Of a stretch of 31,698 nucleotides of DNA, positions 8,048-18,431 are shown in pieces (position 1 is the first letter of the stretch; the number at the start of each line of letters is the position of its first letter). The notes beneath the pieces were generated by a model that worked only from the letters and a program-made list of their open reading frames with translations, did not search any database and was not told the origin of the DNA. The stretch spans positions 1 to 31,698 of the forward strand of contig CAZBQE010000004.1 in the NCBI GenBank assembly GCA_964494005.1. The letters run 5' to 3'. The position numbers were made by a program, and so were the translations under genes. Source of the stretch: CAJBLF01 sp964494005 (GTDB lineage: Bacteria; Patescibacteriota; Gracilibacteria; Absconditabacterales; Absconditicoccaceae).

Positions 8048-10558
8048 CTATTGTTTTTTTAGTACTTTAGCGCCCTCAAACAGCGTAACAATTATTACTG
8101 GTGTACGCTCAATGGTCTCAAATTGCTGCTTGATATTGGTTACAGGAATTTTCTGTCCATAGATATCCACTTGGGTATATCCTTTTGCAATCAATTTTTT
8201 ACTATTCGACAGGAGATCATAATAACGTTTGATATCTGTATCGTAATACACAGGTTTTCGATCATCCATAAGATAACTTTTGATAAGACTGGAAAATCCT
8301 CTATACATCCTCTGTTCTTGAATAGTTTTTATTTCCGCTTTGGAAGCTGGAATACGCTTACAGAGAAACAACTCATCCTGATATTGGATACAGAGAGTGT
8401 TTCCTGTTTTTGTGAGTTTAAGTGCATTGAGAATATCGATATATTCTTTCGATGTTTCTTCAAGTACTATATTGGAACTATATAGTTTCTCTCCTTCTTT
8501 GGGTGTCTTGTAACAAAATTCTGTCAACTCCTCTTCCTGGTAAAATAATGAAATACAGGCCGCTTTATTTACTAATCACAAATTCCCTGAAAGAATATTT
8601 TCCTGACCTTCAAAAACGATTCCGCTCAATTTTTTCTTGGAACTTCCTCTACGAAGGGTGAATCCCTGATTCAGATCTATACCTGTCGAAGCAGTATATC
8701 CGCTAATCAAAAGTCAGATTTCTTCTTTGTCGTCTTTCCCTTCTGGATTCGGTAATACATAAATAATGTCGAATATCGTCCCAGAAAAATCATACAACAT
8801 TCACGTTGTATTTTCACCCGTCAATTGGGTTCCGGTTTCAGAAATAATTTCCTTTTGTATATTCGGATTGTAGGTATAGGTATCGAACACATGGTCATTG
8901 TAGGTTAATTGAATGGTAACATCACTTCCGTCTTTTGTACTATTGGGGAATCCGAACGTTTTCTTGAAAGTCCTCGCTGTATCCATCGGTAATGTTCGAG
9001 GAAGCGTTTTATTGGTGCCGTTCACTTTGAGCCTAAAGATTTTACTCAAATCCAATGGAACCGTGTCACCGGAAATATGGTGAGCTAAAAGCGTCACTTT
9101 TTCATTATCCGTATCCGACCCTTCAGGATCATATTCCACATCCAAAATCTGTATCGTATAATTTTGAGGAGAAAAAGTTCCTGTAATTTCATTACTTGTT
9201 CACGATGATGAAATGTCATCTAGACATCAGGTCACTGAAGATTGATCTCCTGTATTGAGATATACATATTCTATTTTTGTCCCGGTCCGACCTGAGATAT
9301 ATTTCAAAAACTTCCTTTCGAATCCTGGCGAAAAGTCGTCCACGGAGTCCAAAACATGAGCACATTGGCGGGTTGATCCGCTAAAATACAAGGACTCACC
9401 TAGTATTTCCCCAGAAAAGTAGATAATGTCCATAACCTGTCCATTTTGTCAATAACCAATGGTTATCAGTAACCAATTTCAGGTACTTACTAGGGAAAAA
9501 TTATCATTTTGTCCTCCAGAAAGCTTTTCTGAGTCTTGTCGGTATCCGGATGAGGAAAGCAGGAAAAGGGTATTGTTTTCTAAGGTTATACCTCAATTTT
9601 CCCGAGAAAACACTATTCCTGTCCTCAAGAGGTTGCCTGATATAGACAGGGTATCAAAACTTATGTCGTCATGGATAGACAACTCGATATAAGGAGGATA
9701 TATTTCATTCCCTCGAAATATTTCACTGACTTTTATAAGGTCTGTTTGCTCCACAGAAACACAGGAAATAGGAAACTGAATATCATCTCAAGATTGTATA
9801 GGAGGAAATGAAACATTCGTGGGAATATTTTCCTCTACGGTAAGAACTCCTGGATTGATGATATAGCCAGTAAGTGCATTTTCTACCCTACTAGAGTTTG
9901 TCCATGTAGGAATATTTCCTATTTTTTCGAAGGAAGTCTTTTTGTTGTTGTAGAGATTGACCCAATATTGATCGACCAAAAATTCATCTACTTTCTGACC
10001 GGAAATCCATAACGAAACATTGATCGGCGATGTATCGATTAGATTCAAGGATAGCCCTGTTTTCCCAACATATCGATTGCCAGAAATCTGAGAGAGTGTA
10101 TCTCCAAATACTTTGGATTCTCATGAAAAAAGCGTAGTATTCAAAGAAAGGGAGGAACTTTTGACTCCTTGCAGAATAATATCCCCGGAAAAATATCCAT
10201 CACCGATATTCGTAATTTCTATCCGTTCGTCCGTTCCATCAAAATACACTTCAGAAAAAATCAGATGATGATGAACTTCAGATTCTAGACTTCAAGTCAC
10301 TGGTTCTCAATTTCAAATTTCTAGTTCCAAGTTTCAAAGTATCGGTTCTAAGTCAATTTCTCCTGATAACGATGATGTATTGTCTCAAGAAAACACTAAT
10401 CAAGAAATTGTGTCTTGTCCAGTGTCTACTTCTGTCTCCTCTGTTCTCTCTAGTATTCACTCATTACTTGTTATTAGTCATTCAGTTTCCTGAGCAACCG
10501 AGAGTCAAAAAAGCACCCAAAATATTGTCATCAATACCAAAATTATTCGTTTGTACAT
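8048..10558 (-). CDS. Large secreted lamin-tail-domain protein
   Basis: 836 residues, joined across 19 UGA-Gly codons; the standard code would show many unrelated fragments. Start ATG 10558 gives a textbook signal peptide (MYKRIILVLMTIFWVLFGLSVA). At least four lamin-tail-type modules can be picked out: near residue 94 (LIFSEVYFDGTDERIEITN), 271 (VSEIFRGNEIYPPYIELS), 466 (ILDVEYDPEGSDTDNEKV) and 588 (IIYVLPNPEGKDDKEEIGL). Each carries the E-x-I/V-E-L core followed by an S-G turn. The C-terminal 150 residues are Lys-rich and may form helices. Lamin-tail domains in secreted bacterial proteins are thought to help surface anchoring or DNA/nuclease association. The linker at residues about 60-95 looks repeat-derived (10270-10350). 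The exact role is unknown. Confidence 0.75.
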
Positions 10559-10889
10559 ACGGCTAATCTAGAAATAAAACGCGTTCCGCGCAGAACAACC
10601 GAAAGTGTACTTGAATGAAAGTAGAAAAAAACTGACAAAGCTAGGACAAAGTAGTACCGACTGTGTTTGATATCAAAAATTCCTGCATTTTATTTGGAAT
10701 TTCCGCATCAAACATCGCCGGTATAATTTCGATATAAAAAAAACATCTTCATAATTTTTGATATTTTTCTGTATCTCAATTAAAAAAAACTGACAAAGCT
10801 AGGACAAAATTAGAGGAAAGCTGAAAGCTTCAAGCAGAAAGCTGTTTATTAGCTATAATACGTCTTCAAACTTTAAACTTTGGGCTAAT
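10559..10889. repeat. Gene-poor gap with a 26-bp direct repeat pair and an ORF remnant
   Basis: A 26-bp sequence (core ACTGACAAAGCTAGGACAAA) occurs at 10625-10650 and 10783-10808. Between them the minus strand encodes an open stretch (GDTEKYQKL, IIPAMFDAEIPNKMQEFL, SNTVGTTLS, then UAG) that looks protein-like but has no start codon or recognisable family. It may be the tail of a decayed gene or insertion element. An AAGCTT-type repeat occupies 10815-10890. I see no complete gene. Confidence 0.5.
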
Positions 10890-10921
10890 AAAAAAACCCG
10901 TAGACTAATGTAGTCTATGGG
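10890..10921 (-). terminator. Rho-independent terminator
   Basis: On the minus strand, CCC-A-TAGACTA, loop CAT, TAGTCTA-CGGG is followed by a run of T. It lies directly downstream of the 62-residue membrane protein gene. Confidence 0.8.
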
Positions 10922-10932
10922 AAAGTAATTTT

Positions 10933-11121
10933 TTATAAGTTTTTCATGTCTTTTCTTACTTGATTAAGAAGGGGAACCCCAACTATACCTACAGCAATCG
11001 CTGCTACAACCACTGATATCCATAACATATTACTATTGTAGTATTCAATAATAAATATAGCTACGACGCATAGCAATAATATTACAGCAACCATGTTCAT
11101 TTTTTTTTCATGATTTTTCAT
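10933..11121 (-). CDS. Small two-helix membrane protein
   Basis: 62 residues: MKNHEKKMN, then two hydrophobic helices (MVAVILLLCVVAIFIIEYY and MLWISVVVAAIAVGIVGVPLL), then a short basic tail. No in-frame UGA and no recognised family. It sits 36 bp downstream of murG on the same strand and is closed by a terminator, so it is probably the last gene of the murG transcript. The function cannot be told from sequence; a hydrophobic shadow ORF is possible, but the terminator position supports a real gene. Confidence 0.6.
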   Translation of the reverse strand: MKNHEKKMNMVAVILLLCVVAIFIIEYYNSNMLWISVVVAAIAVGIVGVPLLNQVRKDMKNL

Positions 11122-11157
11122 AGTTTCTATTTTTTTGTTCCTTATAGAGATTGTAGA

Positions 11158-12261
11158 TTATTTATCAAGTAAACTTTGCCATACTGCCACTTTCGCCTCA
11201 GCTACAATCGCTTTTTTATCTTTTTGCTGACGAGTCTTTTTGAAACCTTTGAACTCTATGATAGTGTTTTTTAATTGCTGTTCGAAATCATGGTCTCTCT
11301 GATTGAGTCGAATATCGTTGTGATGTTTGGCATATCGTTTGGCATTATCGTATTGATCATGTGTCCATGGAATCGGCACGATAATCTGTTTCAGGTCATA
11401 TAATTTCTGCTCGGCTAAAGAGGTAGTACCTCCACGAGTGATAGCAATATCGCAAATATTGTACAACTTCCCCATCTGTTTTTGGCTTACAAATCCGTGA
11501 ATATGTACATGATGGAATTTGTCGAACAGTGTCGACATCTTTTCGTTTTCGAGTCCGAGTATAATAAAAAATTCATAGTCCTGTTGTAATTCTGGAGTGA
11601 ATTCAATGATATGGTGAATGTTTTGATAGAGTCTTTTGGATCCTTGAGAACCGCCTGAAATAAGCACCAAGGTCTTGGAAGTAAACTCGGGATGGGTTTC
11701 TATAATAATATCATCGGAAAGGATTTGTCCTATAGTTTGCGAGTTTTTTAGTGCTCCCTCAAATCCCGTGAACGTTTTTTTAGCGAAACGACTTGCTATC
11801 TTGTTGACCAATCCTGGACGTGTATCTGATTCGTGAACGATAATTTTTTTGTGGAGGAGCACTGTCGCCAAAACAACTGGTAATGCTACATATCCTCATT
11901 TACAAAAGACGACGTCGATGCGATAATAGAGAAGTCGAAAGAGCGATTGAAAGAATCCAAACACAAACAAAAAGAAGTCAGGAATATTTTTGAGTTGAGA
12001 TTTTCGATAGGTTTCTCTGCGATACTTTCATGAGAAAACAGAAACAAAACGAAGTTTATTTTCTATATCGCGTTCCTGGAGATCTTTACAAACTTTTTGC
12101 TCCAAACTACTTCTAGATCAGAATCGATAGAGTTTTTCTATACGGCTATCATATGAGGGATGTTGTTTCAAAAAATCCAATAAACTTCTAATTGGGAACA
12201 CATGACCTCCGGTTCCTCATCCAGCCATTGCTATTCTAAGTTTCTTGATAGTATAAGTCAT
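11158..12261 (-). CDS. murG: MurG, lipid II synthase (UDP-GlcNAc transferase)
   Basis: 367 residues. Transfers GlcNAc from UDP-GlcNAc to lipid I, giving lipid II at the inner face of the membrane. The N-terminal Gly loop AGGGTGGHVFP (residues 13-23) contains a UGA at residue 15, an invariant position that identifies UGA as Gly and not Trp. Downstream are GGYVALPVVLAT, HESDTRPGLVNK, the second Gly loop SGGSQGSKR, HGFVSQKQMGKLY, ITRGGTTSLAE and the donor-binding region VPIPWTHDQYDNAK. The length matches the family. Four UGA codons lie in the N-terminal third. It is isolated from the usual mur/fts cluster; its neighbours are a small membrane protein and a HigA-like gene. Confidence 0.92.
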
Positions 12262-12383
12262 TTTGTGTATTTTTACCTGATAAATAGTAACTAACAGCGA
12301 ACAGTGAGATTGTTGTTATTGTATAATAATTTGTATGGACTATTCTCTTATTGTTAGTTATTAATTATTAATTGTTAGTTGTT

Positions 12384-12695
12384 TTAGAAGTCTTCAAAAA
12401 CCTCATGCTCTTTACTTTTTTTCTGATGCTTGAAAATCTCCTGTAACTTCGGTACCATAGCTTCTTTTGTTATTTCATAATCAAAATCATTTTGCATTTT
12501 GAGTCGTTTTTGTTCTGGATCAGTAAATACCGTGGAAAGTAAAATATCCCATTGTACCGTAATATTTCTTTTCCCTTTGATGAGTTCATTGACCTCAGAA
12601 ATCTTTTTGCCAATCATGAGCGCAAATTCTTTTTGCGTCAATCATCTATTTTTGAGTTCCTGCTGAAGCAAAACTCCAGGATGTTGATATATCAT
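12384..12695 (-). CDS. HigA-like XRE-family DNA-binding protein
   Basis: 103 residues from ATG 12695. HPGVLLQQELKNRGLTQKEFALMIGKKISEVNELIKGKRNITVQWDILLSTVF is the helix-turn-helix of the HigA/VapI group (typical HPGE-L-EEL---G-T---LA). One UGA gives the Gly of NRGLTQ. The C-terminus (LKMQNDFDYEI then a charged helix to EVFEDF) is longer than minimal HigA, and the usual Trp before LQ is missing. No HigB/RelE toxin gene is visible on either side, so it may be a solitary regulator. A family of TTCYAYGAAWTNGTGAA repeats fills its upstream region (12729-13082), suggesting autoregulation; this is inference. Confidence 0.7.
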
Positions 12696-12728
12696 ATAAT
12701 TTTGTAATAAAATAAACAATTATATAAT

Positions 12729-13082
12729 TCTATGAATTAGTGAATTATATTCCTTTTTCTTATAAAATCAAGTTATTTTCACTTATTCCACGAAATAGTG
12801 AATTTTAATCTTTTTTGCTTTTCTTAGCTTTATTTTCTTCCTTTTTTCTTGTTTCCTGATCTTGTGAATCTTCTTATTCTTTTTCTATTTTCACTCTTTC
12901 ACTGAATTTGTGAATATTTTATTTTGATACTTTTTGATATAAAAATTAGTATTTTTTTATTTTTTTGTCTTGATTCTTACAAAGAATTCACTAATTATAT
13001 AAACAAGTGAATTGGTAAAAATTTTCTTTCTCTATATAATATATATAAGTTATTCATTATTTCTATGAAATCGTGAATTGTC
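12729..13082. promoter_or_regulatory. Array of operator-like TTCYAYGAAWTNGTGAA repeats
   Basis: Four good copies on the plus strand start near 12728 (TTCTATGAATTAGTGAA), 12786 (TTCCACGAAATAGTGAA), 12898 (TTCACTGAATTTGTGAA, a perfect TTCAC-N7-GTGAA inverted repeat) and 13061 (TTCTATGAAATCGTGAA). Two weaker copies in opposite orientation face each other at about 12984-13016. The gap from 12696 to 13254 otherwise holds no gene and is very AT-rich. The position upstream of the HigA-like gene suggests binding sites for that regulator. Confidence 0.5.
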
Positions 13083-13158
13083 AAAAATATTATAAAAATA
13101 TATACTATACATTTTTTAATCGCTCTATATATAGAAATATAGATTACTTTCTATATAT

Positions 13159-13199
13159 AAAGAAAAAAAAGAAATACCTATGAAGATTTTCATAGGTAT
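13159..13199 (-). terminator. Rho-independent terminator
   Basis: A perfect hairpin: ATACCTATGAA (13174-13184), loop GATT, TTCATAGGTAT (13189-13199). On the minus strand it is followed by a T-rich run (13159-13173). It terminates the leftward transcript ending with the gene at 13255. Confidence 0.85.
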
Positions 13200-13254
13200 G
13201 CTTTCGTTTTTCTAATATACTTGACATATTTGTAATATTATTATTTTTATATTA

Positions 13255-13989
13255 CTATAATACTTTTTTCTTATGTAAATACCCTGTAAATATATGAATA
13301 TCTATTAATCCCTTTTCTATATCCTTTTTGTGTGCTTGTATAAATACATCCAACGCTTGCTGTCCAAATCATTTTCTTTCTCCTTCATTTATAGAACCTC
13401 AGGCACCTTCAATGAATTGATGAATAAGATCATCCATAGTCATGAGTATTTCTTCTTCGTATACTTCCATATCCAAACTTTCTTGGATTTCTTCATTCAC
13501 TCCTTCAGCGATTTCTTGAATTTGCTCCTTTTTGCTTTTGGTGATATTTGATAAGCTTCCCATCAATTGCTTTACTTCTTTGTAAGATATATCGGAATTT
13601 TTTATTACTGGGATGATTTCATCTGTAAAAGCTTTATCCAAAGTATCTACAAATAATGTTTTTTTCTTTTGTTTTAGTCCCGCCAATATTTTCTTTTTTT
13701 CTTCTTTTCCTTCATATTCTTGTATCTGTTGGTGTATCTTTTCTGCTTCTTCTATTCTTTTGATCCTAATAGTATTGATAATATCGCAAAAACTTTTTGC
13801 CTCAAAAACATAAGGAACAATTTGTTTCCATATAGCAAAATATTTAGGTTTTTCTTTAAGATATTGTAGTGCTCGATCAGGAGTTATTTCTTTGAAATTA
13901 GGCATATTTGAAGGAATATTGATCATCTTATAGAATAAGAAAAAAATAAATAACAAAGTAAGTATAATCAAATTATCAAAAAAAGTCAA
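13255..13989 (-). CDS. Unrecognised membrane-anchored helical protein
   Basis: About 244 residues if translation starts at TTG 13989. A later ATG (Met 21-22, MINIPSNM) is possible but would cut the membrane helix. An N-terminal hydrophobic helix (NLIILTLLFIFFLFYKM) is followed by a charged, mostly helical cytosolic-type region (EEAEKIHQQIQEYEGKEEKKKIL, SKKEQIQEIAEGVNEEIQE) and a C-terminal block (GQQALDVFIQAHKKDIEKGLIDIHIFTGYLH). Two UGA codons read as Gly near the end. No family is recognised. It starts 41 bp after the stop of the 556-residue protein and shares its terminator, so the two form a likely operon of unknown function. Confidence 0.6.
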
Positions 13990-14030
13990 ATTTTGTAGGC
14001 TATTTTCTCAACTTCGGGATTTTTTTTTCT

Positions 14031-15701
14031 TTATAAATCTAAAGATAATTGACTACTATCGACTCTTTTGGTTTTTTTGTTTTCTTTGATCTCATTTTCT
14101 TTTTTTATTCTTTCTCCGTATATACATGTATTTTTTATCTCCAAAAGTCTCTTTTCCCATCTTTCTGACCATTCTTTATCAAATATTTCATCCATACGCG
14201 CAAAAGTCATATAATTATGTAGATAATAGGAAAAATGTTGTCATTCACGATCTGAATAAATTAATCTTTCCAATAATTCTTGATTGATTTTGTCAGATTT
14301 TTTCGCGATATTCATTTTGATTTGATAAAAATTATTAAGTTTGTTGATTACTATCCCAAATATATGTCGATATTGAATAGGTACTTTGTATCTTTTTAAT
14401 TGTTGTTGTTGTATTTGTGTCATACTATATTGAGGTTTTGATTTTATACCTGGAAATTTTTCTTCCAATTTGGTATATTCTTTTTTCTTTTGTTGTGAAA
14501 AAAGTAATTTTTGTTCTATTTCTTGGATAATAGTAGTAATATGTGAATCTGGTTCTGATAATTTTTGTTGATAGTCTTTGAGTATAGTTATGTGTTTGAT
14601 ATGTTTATCTATATGATCCTTGTGAATATAATACAAAGGATTAATAAACTCAAATATTTTTTCTATAACTCATATACCACTTTCATATTTTTTCATAATT
14701 TCTTTACGAAGATCGTTTATTGTTGTATGCTGTGGTACAAAATAAGTAATATTGAGATAATCTTCTCGATATTGTATATCTTCCAATGTTGCATTCATAT
14801 ATGAAAGATCCATAGGATCCGTATCACTTTTATTATTATGTCGAAGTTTTCTTTTGAAATCTACAAGAGTAATAGCTAATTCTCCATATTTTTCTCAAAA
14901 ATAACGGAAAAGTTCTTCAAGGGTTCCATCTAGACATTTTTTGGCTTTTGTCGACTTCATGTCAAATACTAATTTTTCCTCTATAAGTACTCTAACAAAG
15001 AGATATATCATATATTTTTGAAAAAACATTTTTTGAAAAGCACTATCTTGTGAAGGTATCCCTAATTTTTCCATATATATCGGTATATATGTTTCAATTT
15101 TTTTGATCAATGTAGGTAGTGTAGACAGATAATTTTTATTATGTAATAATCTATGATTTTCGGGTAATCGAACCTTTTCCTTAGCTTTTTTTCTTTCTTC
15201 TTCATATTTTTTTCGTTTTTTTTCAAATTTTTCTTGACTTCACCTACTTAGTGATTGTAATCGATAACTATCTCTTGATCCCTCTATATTGTCCGATATT
15301 TCCTTTTCTCCGAAAATCATATCAAATCGGATATCTCATTTCAATTCATTATTATATTCCAAACCAGGATGTATTTTATCAGCCACTTGATCAAAAAGTT
15401 CATGATAGAGTGGTTGTATGGCCCTGAGTATGCTTTCTTGAATTCTTGCTATGTATTGTATTTTTTCTTCCAATCGAATCTGTCTTTTTGTATCTTTTTT
15501 CATAGCTTTTAATCATTCTAGTTCTTTACTATATTTTCTTCATTTTTCTGAAGTTTTTTCTTTTTGATCCAAAAAATAAGCTATCTCTCATTTTTGCTTT
15601 TTGATTTCATCTATAAGCTTCTGATAAATATCTTTTTTTTGAGTATTCATCAAATCCCTTCCTCTATATCGTTTATCTTCTTGTAAGAGATCTTTTTCCA
15701 T
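14031..15701 (-). CDS. Unrecognised 556-residue coiled-coil-rich protein
   Basis: Continuous only with UGA=Gly (eight UGA codons). The start ATG 15701 gives MEKDLLQEDKRYRGRDL. Residues about 25-85 are Lys/Glu-rich helix. Next are HELFDQVADKIHPGLEYNNELKGDIRFDMIFGEKEI, a Lys/Glu coiled coil (about 165-200), a more mixed globular region with IYLFVRVLIEEKLVFDMKSTKAKKCLDGTLEELFRYF, a second coiled coil, and a Lys-rich tail ending SSQLSLDL. No signal peptide or membrane helix. No domain is recognised; the high Lys/Glu content suits a cytosolic structural or scaffold protein. The membrane-anchored partner follows at 13255-13989. Confidence 0.65.
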
Positions 15702-15771
15702 ATATCAAGAAAAAATAAATATGTTTTTTTATATTTACATATTTATTTGTTTTTGTCAATCTTATTGTTGT

Positions 15772-16491
15772 TTATTCGTTTATTTGAAAACCCACACTTC
15801 GTAAAGCAAGTTTCCCTTTTTTTGGAAATTTTCCATATAAAGTATCTCCTATAACTGGATATCCAATTCCTGCCAAATGTACTCTAATCTGATGTCTTAC
15901 TCCTTTATAAATACCAACCAACAAGGTAGAAATTCATGTGTTATCCGTATGAAGCACTTTGACTATCGTACTTGGAGTATGAACCTTACTTCTCCCTTTT
16001 TCTTTATCTTTGGGGGTATGAAGAACTATCATTCTATCTTCTTTGTGTTTGTGATGCATTACTGGTAATGTTATTTCAAAAGCTGATTCTTTTGGTGATC
16101 CTTGGATTTGTGCAATATATCGCTTATGTACTTTCCCTTGTGATTGAAGCTTTTTGTATCTTTCGTATGCTTCATTATTTTTGGCAAAATAAAGAAATCC
16201 TGCTGTATCATTATCTAATCTATTTAATAATCCCAGTTCCTTTTCTTTACCAAATACCTTCAATTGATGATCCAAAAAAGGTTTCTTGAGCTCCAATTTT
16301 GTAAAATCAGGAAGATCTACATACGAAAGAAGATGTTCTGGTAGAGAAAAATCCACCTCTTGTATAAACTTCCCCATCAAAATATCCAAAAAACATGTTT
16401 CCTTACCAAATGTCGTAGGAACACCATTGGGTTTCCGAAGAACAAAAAAATCATCATTATGATAACAGAGTATCTGGGAGATCAGATCCAA
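15772..16491 (-). CDS. RluA-family pseudouridine synthase
   Basis: 239 residues. Converts uridine to pseudouridine in rRNA or tRNA. LLNRLDNDTAGFLYFAKN carries the catalytic Asp (family motif RLD-x-x-T-S/A-G). It is followed by KRYIAQIQG and, after one UGA-Gly, GVRHQIRVHLAGIGYPVIGDTLYG, which is diagnostic of the RluA group. There is no N-terminal S4 domain. The start is probably TTG 16491, since an in-frame UAA lies about 30 bp upstream and no ATG is available. The exact target site cannot be assigned. With the standard code the HQIRVH motif would be lost. Confidence 0.85.
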
Positions 16492-16663
16492 AATATAATA
16501 TAAACAAATAAATGTAATTTATTTCACGTAATTTACTTTGTATAATTTGCTCCCGTTAGTCGCGTAATTTATCTTTGATGTAATTTGCTTATATATTACG
16601 AACAAAGTTTTTATTATGTCCCGAAGGGATACATTATTATATACTTGTTACGAGAAGGTATTG

Positions 16664-17632
16664 TTATTTCTGAGTTAGCATTTCTTTTCTTTCTTTTTTG
16701 TATTTTCCCAAAAGGATATATGCCAATGGAGCAGCTATAAAAATAGAGGAGTAGGACCCTGCTATTACCCCTATACCTACCGTAAATGAGAATTGTTGGA
16801 TAATACCTGTTCCGAGAATAAACATCACCAAGATAACGATAAACGTACTTACTGACGTCATAATTGATCTTTTCATCGTCTGTCGTAAACTATCTTCGAA
16901 TATTTTTCCGAATACAATAGCTTTTTGTCCTCCTTTGTTTTTGATGTTTTCTCTAATTCTATCAAAGATAATAATTGTATCATTGATACTGTATCCCATC
17001 GTCGTCAATATCGCGATAATAAAGACGGTATCTATACTTATCGTCGGATTAAACATCATCCATAAACCATAAGCTCCTGCGGGTATTCCAACATCGAAAA
17101 TCATGGTCACGATAATTATTCCTGCCAACAATCCTGGTGCAATCTCTTTTCTGATACCTGCAAACGAAAACAACATATAAATCGCCATCAAAATCATTCC
17201 AACAATTAATGCGTTTTTGGCTGCTTTTTGCATATACGATCACACACTTGGTCCAGTAATGGATTGTTCCAATACATCATTGGTTGATTGAATATAGCCT
17301 TTTTCTATCAATATATTTTGAACATCTTTGGAAAGGAGGTTGACCTGTTCGTCTTTTTCTACTTCTGTTCTCAAAGACAACCTTGTGTTGTTTTCTTCCA
17401 ATTGTACACCCACGACATTGTTTTTGTATCCTTTTTCTTCCATATATCCTAATATATCCTGAGTTACTTGTTCAGTATCCAATTGTCCTACAACATTAAT
17501 TTTGACTCCACCAGTGAATTCTTCTGAATATCTTGCATTAGCAAAAAACAAGAATCCTGCAACAATCAATATCACAAAACCTATACTTACCCATAGATAT
17601 GAACTCTTGATAATAGAAAATCTTTCCTTCAT
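16664..17632 (-). CDS. secF: SecF, protein translocase subunit
   Basis: 322 residues with the family layout: TM1 (YLWVSIGFVILIVAGFLFF), a periplasmic domain (EEFTGGVKINV... to about residue 130), then five TM helices. MGYSINDTIIIFDRIREN is the SecD/SecF signature, and GPSVGSYMQKAA precedes TM2 with its Gly encoded by UGA. Together with SecD it uses the proton motive force to help pull proteins through SecYEG. No secD is visible in this window; the gene upstream is rnc, 45 bp away, so secD must lie elsewhere or is fused differently. Relevant to secretion of the large surface proteins nearby. Confidence 0.92.
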
Positions 17633-17677
17633 CTCATCTTCGATTATAGTGTAAAAAACGATAAGAACTGTATATAT

Positions 17678-18406
17678 TTACTTCTGTTTTTCAAGGAGAG
17701 TATAATAATTCTTTGCTGCTTCTTCCTGAGCTTTTTTCTTATTGGAACCAAATCCCTCACTAACTTTTTTTTTCAGAACATATATTTCGGATCTATAGAC
17801 AATCACATTTCCTTTTCCGTCATGTTGATCCTCGATATCTTGGTATTCTGGTATGATTTTATGTTTTTTTTGGATAATTTCTTGTATCATAGTTTTGTAG
17901 CTTTTGACTGGGTTTTTTTCTATCTTTTCCAATTTACTATAGACATAACTATTGATAAAATCCTCCACAATTTCACTTCCTAAATCTATATACAAATATC
18001 CTATGAGTGCCTCCAAAACATCAGATAATATAGAATCTTTTTTTCTTCCTTCCATCTTTTCTTCTCCTTTACTGATGAAAACCATTTGATCGAGATTAAT
18101 ATCTTTCGCTATCTCTGCAAGGATTTCTTCTCTGACTAAAGCTATTTTGTAAAGGGTCATTTCCGATTCTTGCATCTCTGGATGACGGAGAAACAAAAAT
18201 TTATTGATAACAGCTCCCAAAATACCATCACCCACAAACTCTAATCTTTCATTGTGTGTAAAAACATCTTTGTAATCAGCGGCATAGGATTTGTGTATAA
18301 ATGCAAGCATCATAAGTTCTTCATTACGAATGTTTTTTGTTGGAATACCTAATCAATCAAGATAAGTTATAATATCTTTTTTCTTTTTGATAACATCTTT
18401 AAACAT
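17678..18406 (-). CDS. rnc: Ribonuclease III
   Basis: 242 residues. Cleaves double-stranded RNA in rRNA and mRNA processing. The signature HNERLEFVGDGILG (residues 51-64) and the acidic cluster DVLEALIGYLYID are present. The C-terminal dsRNA-binding domain runs from about residue 168 (KSYKTMIQEIIQKK ... GFGSNKKKAQEEAAKNYY). ATG 18406 adds MFKDVIKKKKDIITYLDGLGIP, with one UGA-Gly, before LMMLAFIHKSY. The first ATG seen without UGA readthrough would cut off this helix. It sits between the LCP gene (25 bp upstream) and secF on the same strand. Confidence 0.93.
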
Positions 18407-18431
18407 AAAAAAACAAAGAAAAAATAAAAGA

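Noticed and set aside
11158..12261. UGA read as Trp (mycoplasma-type code)
   Set aside because: UGA falls at invariant Gly positions of MurG and PilT, and UGG is used for Trp.
12384..12695. Complete HigBA toxin-antitoxin pair
   Set aside because: No toxin-like ORF is found within the adjacent gaps on either strand.
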